Of a stretch of 64,000 nt of DNA, positions 24,364-32,698 are shown piece by piece. Both the position numbers and the translations under genes were made by a program. Source of the stretch: a virus; IMG/VR virus record IMGVR_UViG_3300025154_000052, positions 62,001 to 126,000 of that record; one strand, written 5' to 3'. The notes under the pieces were generated by a model, which was given only the letters and a program-made list of their open reading frames with translations, was not told where the DNA came from and made no database searches. Numbering within the stretch: position 1 is the stretch's first letter; every line of letters starts with the position of its first letter.

Positions 24364-25636
24364 GCAGCAGCAAGCAGCGCTCGAGCAGATGGGAACGTTC
24401 CTGAAGGGGAAGGAGCGTCACTTCCTGCTGGAAGGATTCGCCGGCACAGGGAAGACGTTCTCCGTCCAGCAATTCCTGCTGTCTGCCAGGGTGAAAAAAC
24501 TCGCCATAGCTGCACCCACCAACAAGGCGGTGAAGGTAATCCGCGACTTCGGCAAGACGACGGGACTGGATGGTGCTCACTACGCGACGGTTCACCGGCT
24601 ACTGGGCCTGAAGGCACAGGTGGACCCTGACACCGGGAAACAGGTGTTTGTACCCGATCCATGGAACAAGACCACGCTCGAGAACTTCGACCTCGTTGTC
24701 ATCGACGAGGCGTCGATGGTCGGGAAGCCGCTGTACGATCTCGTCTGCCGGTACATGGGCAAGAAGACGAAGATCGTCTGGATGGGTGACCCGGCGCAAC
24801 TTCCGCCAGTTGGGGAGAAACACTCGCCTGTGTTCTCGACGTCCAACAGAGTACTTCTGACTCAGATCATGCGACATGGTGGTTCCATCCAGGGTGCGGT
24901 GAACCTCGTTCGTGACCGCATCGGGAAGGGTGTGTTACCGGAGTTCCTGTCCTGCAACGACGGGAATGAGGGCGTCTGGTCTATCTCGAAGCGACAATGG
25001 CTTCAGCGGCTGGAAACCGACTTCACGAGCCAATCGTTCAAGGCTGACAGCGACTTCGTGCGAGCTGTTGCATGGACGAATCGGGTAGTGGACTGGGGCA
25101 ACAACCGCATCCACCGTGCCATCTACGGCGACGATGCTAAGCCGTTCATGCCGGGACAACGAGTCGTCGCTCGAGACCCGGTCGTGGACGGTGAAGAGAT
25201 CCTGATGACCACGTCCGAAGAGGCGACGGTCATCACCGCAGAACCGACTACGGCGAAGGGACTGGCCGCCTGGGAACTCAAACTGGAGATCGAGACGGGC
25301 ACCGGCTCATCCATCATCTACGTTCATGCACTGGACCCATCCGCTGAGATGTCGTTCCAGAACGAACTCGAGCGACTCAGAGCGCGGGCACTGTCCGCTA
25401 CCCCGCGTGACAAGTCCAGTGCATGGAGGGCCTATTACGCCTACCTGCAATACTTCGCCCCGCTGGGCCCAATCTATTGGAGCACGGTACATAAGGCCCA
25501 GGGGAGTACCTTTACCCGGTGCTATGTCGCGTTGGGAGACGTGAAGCGTAACCCGAACCGACTCGAGCGAGACCGGTGCATCTACACGGCATACACCAGA
25601 GCGGCGAAGCAGTTGGTGATCCCGAGTGGAAGTTGA
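24350..25636 (+). CDS. SF1 DNA helicase, Dda/RecD-like
   Basis: A 428-residue protein with ordered helicase motifs: LEGFAGTGKTFSVQQF (I), AAPTNKAVKV (Ia), VVIDEASMV (II), GDPAQLPPVGE (III) and near the end TVHKAQGSTFTRCYVALGD (V) and YTAYTRAAKQL (VI). This matches the single-subunit SF1B family of T4 Dda and the RecD motor, which unwinds 5'-to-3' at forks and during recombination. It is the main motor recognisable in the rightward arm. Confidence 0.9.
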   Translation: MNLNEQQQAALEQMGTFLKGKERHFLLEGFAGTGKTFSVQQFLLSARVKKLAIAAPTNKAVKVIRDFGKTTGLDGAHYATVHRLLGLKAQVDPDTGKQVFVPDPWNKTTLENFDLVVIDEASMVGKPLYDLVCRYMGKKTKIVWMGDPAQLPPVGEKHSPVFSTSNRVLLTQIMRHGGSIQGAVNLVRDRIGKGVLPEFLSCNDGNEGVWSISKRQWLQRLETDFTSQSFKADSDFVRAVAWTNRVVDWGNNRIHRAIYGDDAKPFMPGQRVVARDPVVDGEEILMTTSEEATVITAEPTTAKGLAAWELKLEIETGTGSSIIYVHALDPSAEMSFQNELERLRARALSATPRDKSSAWRAYYAYLQYFAPLGPIYWSTVHKAQGSTFTRCYVALGDVKRNPNRLERDRCIYTAYTRAAKQLVIPSGS

Positions 25637-25663
25637 AGTGAAGCAACCAGAACAGGAGCAGTC

Positions 25664-26377
25664 ATGCAAGCACAACTGATAGCAGATGAAGCAACAATGG
25701 ATTGCCAGCGGGCATTCGTGCAGTTGGTACAGGTGGTTCAGCAGCAGACCGGTGAGCCGATGCGCTTTTCCGTCGAGCGATTGGCCAGACTTTCGCTTGA
25801 CAACGAACAGATCAACGAAGCGTTCTTGGTGCTCCGGCACTTCATGTACGTGAAAGGATGGACCGCCCAGGGGTTCTCCCAACGGTTCAAGAACGGTATC
25901 ACCTTGGATGGCGTATCTGTCGCGCTCGTTCCTTACGCAGCCGACAGGGATAAGCGGTGGCGCGTCGTCGACACCGTCCCCGAAGTGACACGGTGTCCCG
26001 ATGAGAAGCAGGATGTTCGTCACCTGCTCGATCGCATTGAGCAGGTGACGAACCAGTACGGGCGGGATGGCGCGGACATTGTCGAGTGGCTGAAGTTTGC
26101 ACTGGACGATCGGCTCGACTTCAGAGCGTCAGTTGGTGTCCTGGAAAACGAATTGCAGAGCCTGTGGACAAGGGCGCAAGACCTCGGTCTGCCCGTCGAA
26201 AGTGATGCCGGGAAGGTCGTGGACCAGATCATCAGTGAGATCGGCAGACTGCAGAAGAGCGCCGGCGTCGTCCGGAAGATCCGCAACCTCGTTCTGGACG
26301 TCGAAAGCGACGAACGGCCGCGAAGTCTCGCCACGGATGTGATCTCCGACATGTCAGACTCAGAGTGCCGTGTCTGA
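25664..26377 (+). CDS. hypothetical protein
   Basis: A 237-residue protein, helical throughout, with predicted coiled segments (VGVLENELQSLWTRAQDLG; IISEIGRLQKSAGVVRKIR). AGGAGCAGTC precedes the ATG. It follows the helicase and is followed by a small RNA gene; it is perhaps a replication accessory. Not recognised. Confidence 0.65.
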   Translation: MQAQLIADEATMDCQRAFVQLVQVVQQQTGEPMRFSVERLARLSLDNEQINEAFLVLRHFMYVKGWTAQGFSQRFKNGITLDGVSVALVPYAADRDKRWRVVDTVPEVTRCPDEKQDVRHLLDRIEQVTNQYGRDGADIVEWLKFALDDRLDFRASVGVLENELQSLWTRAQDLGLPVESDAGKVVDQIISEIGRLQKSAGVVRKIRNLVLDVESDERPRSLATDVISDMSDSECRV

Positions 26378-26387
26378 TCTTTCCTCC

Positions 26388-26416
26388 TTGACCCGTTGCT
26401 TTCGCCTCGGTACAAT
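26388..26416 (+). promoter_or_regulatory. promoter of the small RNA at 26.4 kb
   Basis: TTGACC (26388-26393), a 17-base spacer and TACAAT (26411-26416). No ATTAAAATA module. Transcription should start near 26422. Confidence 0.75.
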
Positions 26417-26421
26417 CTCAC

Positions 26422-26522
26422 CCAGCGACACCAGAGTTGAACCGGGAGCCCTGAACCGGGGTCCCCTCCAAAGTTAACTGGTGAAGCTATGCCCTTGGGT
26501 CGCGAGGCTCAGGGGCTTTTTT
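26422..26522 (+). ncRNA. putative small RNA with GNRA-capped terminator
   Basis: About 100 bases between a good promoter and a strong intrinsic terminator: a 10-bp stem 26492-26501/26506-26515 closed by GCGA, followed by TTTTTT. Inside, CACCAG pairs with CTGGTG (about 26429 and 26476), and TGAACCGGG occurs twice. There is no open reading frame. It could be a regulatory RNA or a leader that ends before the next promoter at 26542. No known family is recognised. Confidence 0.65.
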
Positions 26523-26541
26523 GTTTACACCCCACGGAAAC

Positions 26542-26583
26542 ATTAAAATGAGGATTGACTGATTCTCTAGCGTCGGCTATGAT
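26542..26583 (+). promoter_or_regulatory. phage promoter with ATTAAAAT module
   Basis: ATTAAAATG (26542-26550), four bases, TTGACT (26555-26560), a 17-base spacer and TATGAT (26578-26583). It drives the genes from 26618. Confidence 0.8.
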
Positions 26584-26617
26584 CTCAGGTAGCTGTATAA
26601 CACAGGGAGGACATAGC

Positions 26618-26914
26618 ATGCGTAAGAATTTCGTTCCCTCAGATTGCATTCACTACGAAGAGCCGGGGCAGATCGAGCGGTTGACCTACCGCGAAATCGA
26701 CAACAGACGCCTATATCTGGAGCATCCCGCACGGATGACCCGGGCCGATATGCTGGCGGGCAAAGCCGCTGACTGGACCGATGAGCGGGTGGATGCATAC
26801 GCCGCCCAGTTCACCCTACCGGCGCCTTTCCGCATGCACTGCACGGTCCAGGGCCCGGCGAGCGCTGCGCCCAATGCCCCTATGATCGTCATCTGCGACA
26901 TCCGGAGAAACTAA
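26618..26914 (+). CDS. hypothetical protein
   Basis: A 98-residue protein (DCIHYEEPGQIERLTYREID; ADWTDERVDAYAAQFTLP). AGGGAGGACATAGC precedes the ATG. It heads the unit with the SNF2 helicase. Unknown. Confidence 0.7.
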   Translation: MRKNFVPSDCIHYEEPGQIERLTYREIDNRRLYLEHPARMTRADMLAGKAADWTDERVDAYAAQFTLPAPFRMHCTVQGPASAAPNAPMIVICDIRRN

Positions 26915-26916
26915 CC

Positions 26917-28107
26917 ATGCCACGGGTGGAGGGCTACTGTCATCGGTGCGGAACGTGGCTTCGTATGGAGAAGGTTCCCGACCGTCGCACTGCCGACTGG
27001 CGATCTGCGAACCGCACCTTCACCTGTGATCCGTGCAAGGAGTTCATCAGACGAGAGCGTACGCGGATGGCAGCCAAAATCAATGCCGCTCGAGGCCGCC
27101 CTCCACTGGTAGGAAGCCAGTCCCAAATTGACTGGGCCGAGACAATCCGGCTCGAGGTTCTTCAGAAGGTGGAGGACGCCATCAATCGCATCTACATGGT
27201 GGACCCGGTGGCGAGTGCAGCAGACATATTCATGTGCCGCTCGCTTGGTGTGCAGGCGTGGGATCGGCTGCTGGTCGCCATCGAGGCGCTCGAGCAGCAG
27301 GACGATGCTCACTGGTGGATCGACAACCGAGAGTCCTTTCATGTCGGCATCATCGGTGAGATGGCTCGAGCCGTCCTGTCACCTGAGCAGGTGGAAGCCA
27401 AGGAGGCTCAAGAGGCGAACACCCAGGCCGCTATTGAGGATAGTACAATCGGTCCACCGATCGGTATCGCGCTTCAGTCTCCACTCCCCGTGGAGATTCG
27501 TGTTGGTTCGTCGATGGTGACCGCCCTTCTGCCTGACCGCCACGAGTCGTTCCGTGTACTGGTTCGGTCGCTCGGATACCGATGGAATCCAGACGTTCGT
27601 GTCTGGCAACGTCTAATCGATGATCGCAATGGTCCAAGCGATGACCGGGCCGTTGAACTTGCACATAGATTGCTGACGGCAGGCTTTCGGGTTTGTATCC
27701 ACGACTCGGTTCTGCGCCGACGAGTTGCCGCTGCCGAATTTATGCCTGAGCATACTCGGTGGATCATGCGCCGGGGCGAGGGCAAATATACCGGGTGGTT
27801 CGCCATCCAGTGGGCGCGTGGGGAGGATTACTACCAGCGCGCCAAGCGGCTGCCAGGCTCGAGATATGACAAGCCCTACGTTGTTGTGCCTTCGTCGGCT
27901 TACGAGTCGGTGGCAGATTTCGCGGAGTTGTATGACTTCAGATTCTCGGCTGTTGCCAATCAACTCCTTGAGCAGGCCGAGAAGGCGGTCCAGGCTACTC
28001 GCCTAGAGAAACTGGCCAAACGACTCGAGAAGCCAAAGCCGAAGGACGGGCTGAGAGAGATCCTGTCCACAACATCCGGAATCCCAGCCGAGTTACTTGA
28101 TGACTAA
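26917..28107 (+). CDS. zinc-ribbon protein paired with the SNF2 helicase
   Basis: A 396-residue protein. The N-terminal CHRCGTWLRMEKVPDRRTAD and CDPCK form a zinc ribbon. The middle is helical and the segment LVRSLGYRWNPDVRVWQRL resembles DNA-interacting modules seen near SNF2-type ATPases. Its stop overlaps the helicase start, so the two are likely made together and may form a complex. Family not recognised. Confidence 0.65.
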   Translation: MPRVEGYCHRCGTWLRMEKVPDRRTADWRSANRTFTCDPCKEFIRRERTRMAAKINAARGRPPLVGSQSQIDWAETIRLEVLQKVEDAINRIYMVDPVASAADIFMCRSLGVQAWDRLLVAIEALEQQDDAHWWIDNRESFHVGIIGEMARAVLSPEQVEAKEAQEANTQAAIEDSTIGPPIGIALQSPLPVEIRVGSSMVTALLPDRHESFRVLVRSLGYRWNPDVRVWQRLIDDRNGPSDDRAVELAHRLLTAGFRVCIHDSVLRRRVAAAEFMPEHTRWIMRRGEGKYTGWFAIQWARGEDYYQRAKRLPGSRYDKPYVVVPSSAYESVADFAELYDFRFSAVANQLLEQAEKAVQATRLEKLAKRLEKPKPKDGLREILSTTSGIPAELLDD

Positions 28108-29533
28108 GACTGATCTCCTACCATTTCAGATTCCTGCCGTGGAAAAGCTTCAGCCGTTGCGTGTTGGGGCGCTCTTTATGGACATGGGGCTTGGCAAGAG
28201 CAGGGCCGCCATCGAACTCGTTGCGCGGCGGCAAGAGAAGATCAGTCGAGTCGTCTGGTTCTGTCCAGTCAGTCTGAAGGAGACGATTGAGTTTGAGATC
28301 CACAAGCATGTGGACACGGAGTCGCACCCGGTTTACGTCTTCGACGACAAGACACATCAGGGCGCAATCCCACGAGCGTTCTGGTACGTGATCGGGCTCG
28401 AGTCGATGGGTTCCAGCAGTCGAGTTATCCTGGCCGCTCGAGATCTGATGGACGAGAGCACATGTGTCATCGTGGACGAGTCGGACTTCATCAAGGGCCA
28501 CCGTTCGCAGCGGACCTGGTGGGTCACTGAGATCAGCAAAAACACTCGATATCGCCTCATCCTGAGTGGCACATCGGTTACCCAGGGTATCGTGGACCTT
28601 TACGCCCAGTTTCGCTTCCTATCCCCTCTCATCCTCGGGTATCGGTCATTCTACAGCTTTGCCGCGAATCATCTTGAGTACAGTGAGAAGTACCCGGGTT
28701 TGATCGTTCGGTCGCTCAACACCGGATACATCGCGGCGAAGATTGCGCCGTTCACCTATCAGGTGACGAAGGACGAATGTCTGACCTTGCCCAAGAAATT
28801 GTACGAGACGAGATATTTCGGAATGACACCACAACAGGAGATGACGTATCAGCAGGCGAAGTATGAACTCCTGATGGACGTGGACCCGGACGAGATGAAC
28901 TCGTGGGTCATCTTCCGGCTGTTCACGGCGCTCCAGCAGATCGTCTGTGGCTTCTGGAATCGACGGCCACCGCGAGAGAACCGGCGCGACCGTCCCGAAA
29001 TGGAGCACATCGATCTGCCACACTATCGTCTGGAGGTGCTTCAGGACGTGCTGGCGCGGATTCCAGGCGATGAGAAGGTGATCATCTGGGCCAAGTTCGA
29101 CTACGACGTACAGGGGATTATGGGCGCCTTAAACGCTCACTACGGAGCAAGCCAGGTCTCTCTGTTCTGCGGTAAGAACGCGGCGACACGAGATGAAGAA
29201 CTCGAGCGCTTCCGTGGTCCTGCCCGGTTCCTCGTTGCTACCCCGTCCAGTGGCGGGCGCGGTCTTACAGTCAACGATGCCCGATTCATGGTGTTCTACA
29301 ACAACGGGTTCAAATACAGCGAGAGGAAGCAAGCCGCTGATCGCAACTACCGGATCGGGCAGGATATGCCGGTCACGATTATCGACATCATCTGCAACGC
29401 TGGCATTGATCTCCGAATCATGGATGCACTGGCCACCAAACAAGGTGTGGTCCAGTCATTCCGACGTGAGGTCAAGAAACTTCGCGAGATGAAGGACGAA
29501 AAAAAATTCGCTGAGTTGGTCGCTTCGGTGTGA
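28100..29533 (+). CDS. SNF2-family helicase/translocase
   Basis: A 477-residue protein with LFMDMGLGKSRAAIEL (Walker A), CVIVDESDFIKG (a DESD variant of the DEAH box), LILSGTSVTQ (III), EKVIIWAKFDY and the C-terminal GGRGLTVNDARF...QAADRNYRIGQ (V and VI). SNF2 ATPases track along duplex DNA and remodel bound proteins; small phage versions are usually linked to replication or repair. The DESD change from DEAH or DEGH is uncommon. Confidence 0.88.
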   Translation: MTKTDLLPFQIPAVEKLQPLRVGALFMDMGLGKSRAAIELVARRQEKISRVVWFCPVSLKETIEFEIHKHVDTESHPVYVFDDKTHQGAIPRAFWYVIGLESMGSSSRVILAARDLMDESTCVIVDESDFIKGHRSQRTWWVTEISKNTRYRLILSGTSVTQGIVDLYAQFRFLSPLILGYRSFYSFAANHLEYSEKYPGLIVRSLNTGYIAAKIAPFTYQVTKDECLTLPKKLYETRYFGMTPQQEMTYQQAKYELLMDVDPDEMNSWVIFRLFTALQQIVCGFWNRRPPRENRRDRPEMEHIDLPHYRLEVLQDVLARIPGDEKVIIWAKFDYDVQGIMGALNAHYGASQVSLFCGKNAATRDEELERFRGPARFLVATPSSGGRGLTVNDARFMVFYNNGFKYSERKQAADRNYRIGQDMPVTIIDIICNAGIDLRIMDALATKQGVVQSFRREVKKLREMKDEKKFAELVASV

Positions 29534-29540
29534 TTTCCTG

Positions 29541-29569
29541 TTGACGCCGAATATACGTAAGCGTATATT
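29541..29569 (+). promoter_or_regulatory. promoter overlapped by a perfect palindromic operator
   Basis: TTGACG (29541-29546), a 17-base spacer and TATATT (29564-29569). AATATACG (29550-29557) and CGTATATT (29562-29569) form a perfect dyad with a 4-base centre that covers the spacer and the -10, so a dimeric repressor bound there would block the polymerase. It precedes the GNAT gene. Confidence 0.75.
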
Positions 29570-29601
29570 TAAGCCATACCACATCACATCGGAGATACAT
29601 C

Positions 29602-30018
29602 ATGGCCACCCAGATTAAGATTGAGCGCTTCGAAGGTCGGTCCCCTCGGTTCTGGTCCTTGATGGGACCGGTCTTTGCAGGTCGTGCGTACCGGAAGGAG
29701 TTCCCCCATCTGCACGACGATGAGGGCTATATCTGGTTCCTCGGTCTGGATGGTGACAAGGTGGCCGGTGGAGGCGCCTGTCACATAGTCGGCACGACCG
29801 GTCACCTTCACGGGATCTTCGTCATGCAGCCGTATGCCGGTGCCGGGCTGTATAGTCGACTGGTGAGCGAGCGGATCGATTTCATGCGCTCCAAGGGCGT
29901 CAAGGTAATCCGGATCAAGGCGTTCGCCTCGAGTGTTCCGGTGCTCGAGGCGCTGGGGTTCAAGGCCACAGGGAAGTTTGGGACGGTGGTCCCGATGGAA
30001 CTCAAACTGGAGGAATGA
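29602..30018 (+). CDS. GNAT-family N-acetyltransferase
   Basis: A 138-residue protein with the acetyl-CoA-binding pattern LHGIFVMQPYAGAGLYSRLV and the C-terminal VPVLEALGFKATGKFG typical of GNATs. The substrate is unknown. It is the first gene behind the operator-promoter 29541-29569, with GGAGATACATC before the ATG. Confidence 0.8.
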   Translation: MATQIKIERFEGRSPRFWSLMGPVFAGRAYRKEFPHLHDDEGYIWFLGLDGDKVAGGGACHIVGTTGHLHGIFVMQPYAGAGLYSRLVSERIDFMRSKGVKVIRIKAFASSVPVLEALGFKATGKFGTVVPMELKLEE

Positions 30019-30180
30019 ATGATGTTGTCACAGGAACAGCATGCGGCCAGGTTCGCCTATGTCGCGAAGTATCCTCACCTTAATTCTATCCGCGACTGGA
30101 GGACATTCTGTCTCAATGCCAGCAGGTTGAGTTGCGCGGGTATCCCGGTTCGTCACTTGTTGGTGATTACGAGAGACTAG
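30019..30180 (+). CDS. small hypothetical protein
   Basis: A 53-residue protein (MMLSQEQHAARFAYVAKYPH) with GGAGGAATGA right before its ATG, which follows the GNAT stop directly. Composition is protein-like. Unknown. Confidence 0.55.
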   Translation: MMLSQEQHAARFAYVAKYPHLNSIRDWRTFCLNASRLSCAGIPVRHLLVITRD

Positions 30181-30183
30181 GCC

Positions 30184-30384
30184 ATGACGGTTCAAGAAGT
30201 TGCGGCACGACTCGGGACGTCGATCCGAGTCGTGCAGGACATGTGTAAACGCGGCGTGCTCGGTGCCGTTCCCCCTCGGGACTGGGATGTGTGCCCCTTG
30301 TGCCTCGAAGAGTATGTGCTGAGACCTCGGGGCAAGGGACGCCGGCAGCCGAAACAGGTATGCAGTCACAGGAAGGAAACGTGA
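30184..30384 (+). CDS. small helix-turn-helix protein
   Basis: A 66-residue protein. TVQEVAARLGTSIRVVQDMCKRG reads as a MerR/excisionase-like helix-turn-helix. A CPLCLEEY zinc-like pair follows and the tail is basic. It may be the regulator that binds the local palindrome at 29550-29569; this is inference from position. Confidence 0.65.
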   Translation: MTVQEVAARLGTSIRVVQDMCKRGVLGAVPPRDWDVCPLCLEEYVLRPRGKGRRQPKQVCSHRKET

Positions 30385-30548
30385 TGAGAGAAAAAGGAGC
30401 ATGGTACATCGAGACGTCGTCGGGGAGCATATATTACTACCACGTCAAGTTTGACGTGGCCGAACGGATGGCTCGTAAGATCGAGCGTGAGAGGGGTCTA
30501 CCTGAGTTCTCCCTGATGGTCCGGTGGTACGATGACTGGCAGAGGTGA
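30384..30548 (+). CDS. small hypothetical protein
   Basis: A 54-residue protein (GAWYIETSSGSIYYYHVKFD; VAERMARKIERERG). The start overlaps the previous stop as TGATG. It is followed by a similar small gene. Unknown. Confidence 0.6.
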   Translation: MREKGAWYIETSSGSIYYYHVKFDVAERMARKIERERGLPEFSLMVRWYDDWQR

Positions 30549-30551
30549 GGT

Positions 30552-30845
30552 ATGCGTTTTCTTGTTGTACGCGCAGTGGCCCTTCTGCCGGATAATCTTC
30601 GGTTGGAGATTGAGGAGACCATCGAAGCGATTGGTTTCCATGGGATCGTCGAGCAGGTTGACGGGGTCGACTTCGATTACTCGACCATCCCAGGATTGGG
30701 CGATGGGTGCGTCATTCCGATTCCCGGCTTTCCGTTTGCGGATGCCGAGAACACTGAAGAGGCGATCACAGAGTACCGGCAGGGGCATAATGCCGGCGTG
30801 TTTGAGACCAGAGAGATGGCTGAGCGATTTACGAGGGATGAGTGA
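30552..30845 (+). CDS. hypothetical protein
   Basis: A 97-residue protein (MRFLVVRAVALLPDNLRLEI; HNAGVFETREMAERFTRDE). The beta-start and helical tail suggest a small alpha/beta fold. TGATG coupled with the methylase gene. Unknown. Confidence 0.6.
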   Translation: MRFLVVRAVALLPDNLRLEIEETIEAIGFHGIVEQVDGVDFDYSTIPGLGDGCVIPIPGFPFADAENTEEAITEYRQGHNAGVFETREMAERFTRDE

Positions 30846-31495
30846 TGTATTACAGATGCACGTTCCGCGACTGCACGCAGATCCTGATGTGTCGGGATCT
30901 GGAGGACCCGCAGACGATAGAGGATTACCGCAGGTTGATGCCGCCTCGGGTACGACTGGTATACTCGGACCCGCCGTGGAATCCCGGAAATGCCACCTAC
31001 TGGCGCACGCATGCGCAGATGGCCCCTTGCCCGTCATACGACCGGTTTCTCGATGCATTCATCTCTGTGGTCGGGCTCGCGGTGGAGCGCGGCGCCTTTG
31101 ACCTACTCATTGAGCAGTCGATCAATGAGGCGCACAGCGATTACCTGCTACGGGCGCTCGAGCGCAATGTGGTGCTCATGCCTCTTCGTCGCAGATACGA
31201 GGTCATCTATTCGGGAAGACCGAATGCCCTGTTCCACTTCGGTATGCGTGACCTGCATACCGACCCGACCGGGATGTCGGAGGATGAGATGACTCTGCGC
31301 GCATGCGTAGGTGTATGGGCACCTGTCGGCTCGTGGGTCGTCGAACCATGCGTCGGCAAGGGCATGACAAGCCGGGCCGCTCACGCTCTCGGGTGGAATC
31401 TGATTGGCAGCGAGTTGGCCCAACACAGGCTCGATATCACGCTGAAATGGCTCGAGCGGCGTGGGTATCGTGTTGAGGAGCGGTATGATCCATGA
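30845..31495 (+). CDS. DNA N6-adenine/N4-cytosine methyltransferase
   Basis: A 216-residue protein with DPPW (YSDPPWNPGNATYW, near residue 42) before the AdoMet motif VVEPCVGKGMTSRAAHALG (near residue 166), the motif order of beta-class methylases. It should methylate DNA, most likely adenine N6 or cytosine N4. ATG 30845 follows the previous stop as TGATG. Confidence 0.78.
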   Translation: MYYRCTFRDCTQILMCRDLEDPQTIEDYRRLMPPRVRLVYSDPPWNPGNATYWRTHAQMAPCPSYDRFLDAFISVVGLAVERGAFDLLIEQSINEAHSDYLLRALERNVVLMPLRRRYEVIYSGRPNALFHFGMRDLHTDPTGMSEDEMTLRACVGVWAPVGSWVVEPCVGKGMTSRAAHALGWNLIGSELAQHRLDITLKWLERRGYRVEERYDP

Positions 31496-31835
31496 CGCTT
31501 GGATGGTCTTGATAAGGCGCGAGTATTTTTTGAGGTCCTTCGCCCGCAAGATCGCCCAAGTGGACATAGTTTTTGAGTTCAACGGGGGCCCGATAGGTGT
31601 TTACTGCCCACATGTGGATAAGTCTGGCTTTTTCCGCGTCGGTCCGATATGGGTTCATCCGGACTATCGCGGCAAGGGCTATTGCAGCGCCTTTGTCGCA
31701 TCAGTGACGAAAGGTAAAAAGGCGCGCGCCCTGATCGAGGACACCAACGAGGCTTCTCAGCGGGCGTTCTCTGCCGCCGGATTCATACTCCAGGGAAGAG
31801 GGAATAGAATCAGTTCCTGGTGGGTGAAGCCGTGA
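31485..31835 (+). CDS. GNAT-family acetyltransferase
   Basis: A 116-residue protein. VGPIWVHPDYRGKGYCSAFVA is the acetyl-CoA-binding loop and IEDTNEASQRAFSAAGF the C-terminal GNAT block. It is short for the family, lacking part of the N-terminal strands. AGGAGCGGT precedes ATG 31485. The substrate is unknown; it leads into the IbrA-IbrB cluster. Confidence 0.72.
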   Translation: MIHDAWMVLIRREYFLRSFARKIAQVDIVFEFNGGPIGVYCPHVDKSGFFRVGPIWVHPDYRGKGYCSAFVASVTKGKKARALIEDTNEASQRAFSAAGFILQGRGNRISSWWVKP

Positions 31836-32698
31836 TCCACATCGGACTCGACACCGCCTCGAAATCTCGCGTGGTCGGGGAACTCTGCCAGCGCGAGGAT
31901 ATCAACCGCGTGGTTATCATCTCGACGATTGGCAGAGAGTTTCCCTGCGCTCACAGTCGCTACGAAGTGGTGACTTATGAACAAGTCATCCAATACGCTT
32001 ACTTCTATAGGCTTCTGCAGGAGATAGACAAACGGACGCTGGTTGTAGTCAACGAGTGCCTGCGGACGCAGAACCGGCACGACCTGACCTATAATTGCAT
32101 CCGCCACTTTTTGAACCAGGCCGGGCATGTACTGGTGTTCCAATACCTACCGCTGATCGACACCGCAGAGGACTTCAGTATCCTCTTCGACTTTGACACT
32201 CAGAGCCGGTGGAAGCGGTCGAAGTTCGCGGACCTGCCGCTCGAGGAAGCACGGCTGGAGGTGGCACCTCGACGGCTCGAGTTCAGCAACACCGACGTCC
32301 GCGTGTCGCCCTCGTTCCGTGCCCGCTACCTGGCCGAGAAGGAGCGGCTGTTCGCCAACCTGGGTGCCAGTGACCCCCACACGCTACCACGCAACCTGCA
32401 CCTGTTTACCGGCCGGCCCAAGTTGGGTGCTATGGATCCTTCGAGGCAGTACGTCTGTCGTAACGGGCGTTTCAACGAGCCCAGCCTGACCACCTATGAA
32501 AACGCCCAGCCCGGGCGGGAATACGCCATCTTCGAGTGGTGCCATCGATACATCGACTTCACCGACTTCCTTTGGACGACGGGCCAGGACCGATTTGATG
32601 TACTCAGCACGGACCTGCCGGTAGATCAGTGGTATCTGCAACGGTATACGGATTGGAGGGATAAGTTGGATGCCTGCTATTCAGCGATACAGCGATAA
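31832..32698 (+). CDS. hypothetical protein preceding the IbrA-IbrB cluster
   Basis: A 288-residue protein from GTG 31832, coupled to the GNAT stop. The N-terminal half alternates beta and alpha (RVVIISTIGREFP, TLVVVNECLRTQ, HVLVFQYLPLID), like a thymidine-kinase- or Rossmann-like nucleotide-binding core, but without a Walker A motif. Its end overlaps IbrA-1 by 29 bp, so it is probably part of the same system. Confidence 0.6.
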   Translation: MIHIGLDTASKSRVVGELCQREDINRVVIISTIGREFPCAHSRYEVVTYEQVIQYAYFYRLLQEIDKRTLVVVNECLRTQNRHDLTYNCIRHFLNQAGHVLVFQYLPLIDTAEDFSILFDFDTQSRWKRSKFADLPLEEARLEVAPRRLEFSNTDVRVSPSFRARYLAEKERLFANLGASDPHTLPRNLHLFTGRPKLGAMDPSRQYVCRNGRFNEPSLTTYENAQPGREYAIFEWCHRYIDFTDFLWTTGQDRFDVLSTDLPVDQWYLQRYTDWRDKLDACYSAIQR

